Positions 5,657 to 7,529 of a stretch of DNA of 7,529 bases are shown here, one piece after another. Every line of letters starts with the position of its first letter. Position 1 is the stretch's first letter. The stretch comes from JBJXFY01 sp046155815 (GTDB lineage Bacteria > Verrucomicrobiota > Verrucomicrobiia > Limisphaerales > CAIMTB01), in NCBI GenBank assembly GCA_046155815.1, contig JBJXFY010000020.1, forward strand, positions 1 through 7,529, written 5' to 3'. The notes below the pieces were generated by a model. The model was given only the letters and a program-made list of their open reading frames with translations, was not told the DNA's origin and did not search any database. A program made the position numbers and the translations under genes.

Positions 5657-6448
5657 TTGACCACCACCGTGTCCGACAGCCAGGTGCATTCGACCGCCAT
5701 CGTCCATCCGGGCGCGCGGATCGGCGACGGCTGCGAGATCGGCCCATATTGCGTGATCGGGGCCGACGTGGCGCTCGGCCCCGGTTGCCGGCTGCATTCC
5801 CATGTCGTCATTGACGGCCACACCGCCCTCGGCGCGGGCAATGAGCTGTTCCCCTTCGCCTGCCTCGGCCTCAAGACGCAGGATCTCAAGTGGGCCGGCG
5901 GCCGCACCCGCACCGAGATCGGCGACCGCAACACCTTCCGCGAACACGTCACCGTCCATTCCGCCACCGTTGAAGGCGGCGTCACCGTGATTGGCTCTTA
6001 CAACCACCTCCTTGCCTATGCTCACGTCGCTCACGATTGCCGGCTGGGCGATCACATCGTCATGTCCAACGTCGCCACCCTTGCCGGCCACGTCGTCGTC
6101 GGGGACCGCGCCGTCGTCGGCGGACTGGCCGCCGTGCACCAGTTCTGCCGCATCGGCGCCATGAGCATCATCGGCGGCTGCTCCAAGGTCGTGCAGGACG
6201 TGCCCCCCTACATGCTTGCCGACGGCAATCCCGCCCAGGTCCGCCACATCAACAAGGTCGGCCTCGAGCGCAACGGTGTCTCCGAGGCCGCCCAGACCGG
6301 CCTCCGTCAGGCCTACAAGATCCTCTTCCGCGAAGGGCTCATGGTCTCGAACGCGCTCGCGCGCATCGAGGCCGACCTGCCCCCGCTGCCCGAACTCGAG
6401 GCGCTCGTGCAGTTCGTCCGCGCGAGCGACCGCGGCATCAGCAAGTAA
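5657..6448 (+). CDS. lpxA: Acyl-ACP:UDP-N-acetylglucosamine O-acyltransferase
   Basis: LpxA moves an (R)-3-hydroxyacyl chain from ACP to the 3-OH of UDP-GlcNAc, the first step of lipid A synthesis. The 263 residues match the E. coli length of 262. Left-handed beta-helix hexapeptides are plain from about residue 10 (STAIVHPGARIGDGCEIGP) to 180. The catalytic base is His126 in AHVAHDC, equivalent to E. coli His125. The acceptor-side segment AVHQFCRIGA (159-168) and the GGCSKVVQDVPPYM turn are conserved. Asn199 and Arg205 match nucleotide contacts, and the helical C-terminus follows. Gly174 aligns with E. coli Gly173, the hydrocarbon-ruler residue that permits a long (C14-type) acyl chain; replacing it with a bulky residue shortens the chain. 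The TTG at 5657 is the family-length start; a GTG at 5669 is the alternative. No Shine-Dalgarno is evident. Confidence 0.97.
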   Translation: MTTTVSDSQVHSTAIVHPGARIGDGCEIGPYCVIGADVALGPGCRLHSHVVIDGHTALGAGNELFPFACLGLKTQDLKWAGGRTRTEIGDRNTFREHVTVHSATVEGGVTVIGSYNHLLAYAHVAHDCRLGDHIVMSNVATLAGHVVVGDRAVVGGLAAVHQFCRIGAMSIIGGCSKVVQDVPPYMLADGNPAQVRHINKVGLERNGVSEAAQTGLRQAYKILFREGLMVSNALARIEADLPPLPELEALVQFVRASDRGISK

Positions 6449-6521
6449 CCCACCCAACCCTCCCCGGTGCCAGCGCGCCCCGACTTGCCGGCTGCGCGTC
6501 CCGGAACCCCCCAACAAAAGC

Positions 6522-7529
6522 ATGACTCCACCCGAAGGCCCGTCCGGCGCCCGCCGACGCGGCCACTCCTTCAAGCCCAAACGCCGCGCCCCGCTCCGTC
6601 TCGGCGCCGCCCTCGACACCCGTGGGGAACAACCCGCCCCGGGAACCGAGACGCTGCCCGCTTCCCAGGAGACGACCGCCTCAGTGCCGGTCGCGCCGCG
6701 GGCCGAGAATGTCAGACCCGCACCCCCCGCGGGTGACACTGAGTTCATCGGACGTCCCGAATACCTGGCCGAGCCGCCTGCCGGCGACCGGTCGGAAGCG
6801 GCGTCCGCCGGACTGCCGCCGGGCACCCCCCAGCCGCCGCGGCGCGAGCCGCCCGCCCGACCTGAGTTCCGCGAGCGCGGCGGGCGCGTTGAGAGGGATC
6901 GTGATCGGGGCCGCGGTCGTGACCGCGATCGTGGGCGCGATCCACGCAGCGACGAACGCCGCGATCAACCTCAGCGCCTGCCGTCCCCGCCGTTCCCGCC
7001 GCCGCCGTTGTCTCGACCGGAGCGGGCTGACCGCCCCGACCGGCCCTACTTTGCCCCGGAGCCGCTTCCCGAGTCACCACGCCAGCCTGTCACACCCCGC
7101 AGTGTGGTCGAAGCCGTCACGGAGGTCCGCCGAGTGATCCACGGCTTACAGGAGGCCCTGCGCGAACTGGAAGACCTGTACGAGCTGATCGAGGATGCCG
7201 GTACGCAGCAGCACGCGGACGAGCGCGAGATCGCCCGCCTTACCGACCTGCTGCGCCGCGCGCAGACGCAGCGCCATGTGCCCGAGGCCCGGCCGCAGCC
7301 GCGCCCCGAGCCTCCGCAGATCGAGCCGCGAGACCCTGAGCCGCGAGATCCCGAGCCGCCCGAAGTGGCGGATGAGCCGGCGGAGCTGCAGGAGGCCGGG
7401 GGCATCCGTCCCTTTGTGGATGATGCGATCACGCGATCCGACTTCGAGCCGGAGGATGCTTCCGCTGCACCGCCGGAATTCGGCCAGGCTCCGGGCCAGC
7501 CGCCACGCGGGCCGGAAGGTCCCGGCGGC
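6522..7529 (+). CDS. Pro/Arg/Asp/Glu-rich protein with predicted coiled coil, unrecognised; 3' end beyond the window
   Basis: The ATG at 6522 opens a frame that stays open to the window end (336 codons), the only one of the three forward frames to do so. The N-terminus is basic (ARRRGHSFKPKRRAPLRLG, 10-28). Residues ~30-120 are a disordered Pro/Ala/Glu stretch. Residues 122-148 form an Arg-Asp/Arg-Gly repeat (VERDRDRGRGRDRDRGRD). A Pro-rich segment (150-192) follows. A heptad-like helix (about 194-252, SVVEAVTEVRRVIHGLQEAL onward) is a probable coiled coil. Then comes an acidic Pro-rich segment with EPRDP repeats (268-277). There is no signal peptide or membrane segment. The composition suggests a cytoplasmic, largely disordered oligomeric protein, possibly binding nucleic acid through the basic tracts (inference). 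It starts 73 bp after lpxA, so it may be the last known member of that operon. I cannot name a family. Confidence 0.7.
   Translation, partial: MTPPEGPSGARRRGHSFKPKRRAPLRLGAALDTRGEQPAPGTETLPASQETTASVPVAPRAENVRPAPPAGDTEFIGRPEYLAEPPAGDRSEAASAGLPPGTPQPPRREPPARPEFRERGGRVERDRDRGRGRDRDRGRDPRSDERRDQPQRLPSPPFPPPPLSRPERADRPDRPYFAPEPLPESPRQPVTPRSVVEAVTEVRRVIHGLQEALRELEDLYELIEDAGTQQHADEREIARLTDLLRRAQTQRHVPEARPQPRPEPPQIEPRDPEPRDPEPPEVADEPAELQEAGGIRPFVDDAITRSDFEPEDASAAPPEFGQAPGQPPRGPEGPGG
6888..6947 (+). repeat. Degenerate GAT/GAC-CGN coding repeat (Arg-Asp/Arg-Gly)
   Basis: Within the right-hand partial gene, codons alternate CGN with GAT, GAC or GGN, giving about ten Arg in twenty residues (residues 123-142). 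The synonymous codons vary (CGT, CGC, CGG; GAT, GAC), so the amino acid pattern is kept while the DNA has diverged. It includes the inverted repeat CGCGGTC-GT-GACCGCG. Confidence 0.55.
7323..7352 (+). repeat. Two tandem 15-bp coding units (EPRDP twice)
   Basis: GAGCCGCGAGACCCT (7323-7337) is followed directly by GAGCCGCGAGATCCC (7338-7352). They differ only at two third-codon positions, and a partial third unit GAGCCGCCC follows. This is an in-frame expansion of five residues in the acidic Pro-rich tail of the partial gene. Confidence 0.6.

Noticed and set aside
5525..6826. 433-residue leftward frame opposite lpxA
   Set aside because: Gly/Ala/Asp-rich shadow of the LpxA hexapeptide repeats, with no independent support.
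6622..7137. Forward frame containing a membrane-helix-like segment (LRGIVIGAAVVTAIVGAI)
   Set aside because: It is the shifted reading of the GAT-CGN repeat and flanking codons of the right-hand gene, has Ser/Arg/Pro noise elsewhere, and stops at 7137 while the preferred frame stays open.

Overview
This is a GC-rich stretch (roughly 65-70% by eye) of a Gram-negative bacterial chromosome. The best guess for the host is the Verrucomicrobiota, probably near the Opitutae. The arguments are a fused LpxC-FabZ protein (known from Bacteroidota, Chlorobi, Verrucomicrobia and relatives), a tiny bS22/mS38-like ribosomal-type protein, high GC with frequent GTG/TTG starts, and almost no recognisable Shine-Dalgarno sequences. 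Taxonomy is inferred from gene content only.

Layout. On the left, two genes read leftwards: a small unrecognised soluble protein (about 93 or 60 residues, depending on the start) and a membrane protein that runs off the window. Their stop and start share an ATGA, so they are probably translated together. A short divergent region (about 545-649) separates them from a rightward series that fills the rest of the window. The series begins with a tightly packed metabolic set: purN (glycinamide ribonucleotide formyltransferase), a 48-residue very basic protein that overlaps both neighbours, and hisG (ATP phosphoribosyltransferase, long form). Then come a 33-residue bS22/mS38-like protein and a 568-residue TPR protein with a signal peptide. 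Next is a lipid A block, lpxC-fabZ (one fused gene) and lpxA. The right end is an unfinished, low-complexity Pro/Arg/Asp/Glu-rich protein with a central predicted coiled coil.

How the genes fit together. PurN and HisG connect purine and histidine synthesis: both pathways consume PRPP, and the histidine pathway returns AICAR to purine synthesis. LpxA and LpxC catalyse the first two steps of lipid A synthesis. FabZ consumes the same (R)-3-hydroxyacyl-ACP pool that LpxA uses, so the LpxC-FabZ fusion ties lipid A flux to phospholipid flux. The TPR protein ends 7 bp before lpxC and may be an envelope-assembly partner (inference).

No RNA genes, insertion sequences, CRISPR arrays or phage genes were seen. 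The window is mainly conserved chromosomal housekeeping DNA. The least explained parts are the leftward gene pair, the 48-residue overlapping ORF and the Arg-Asp repeat protein at the right edge. I found no convincing evidence of a new defence or mobile system.
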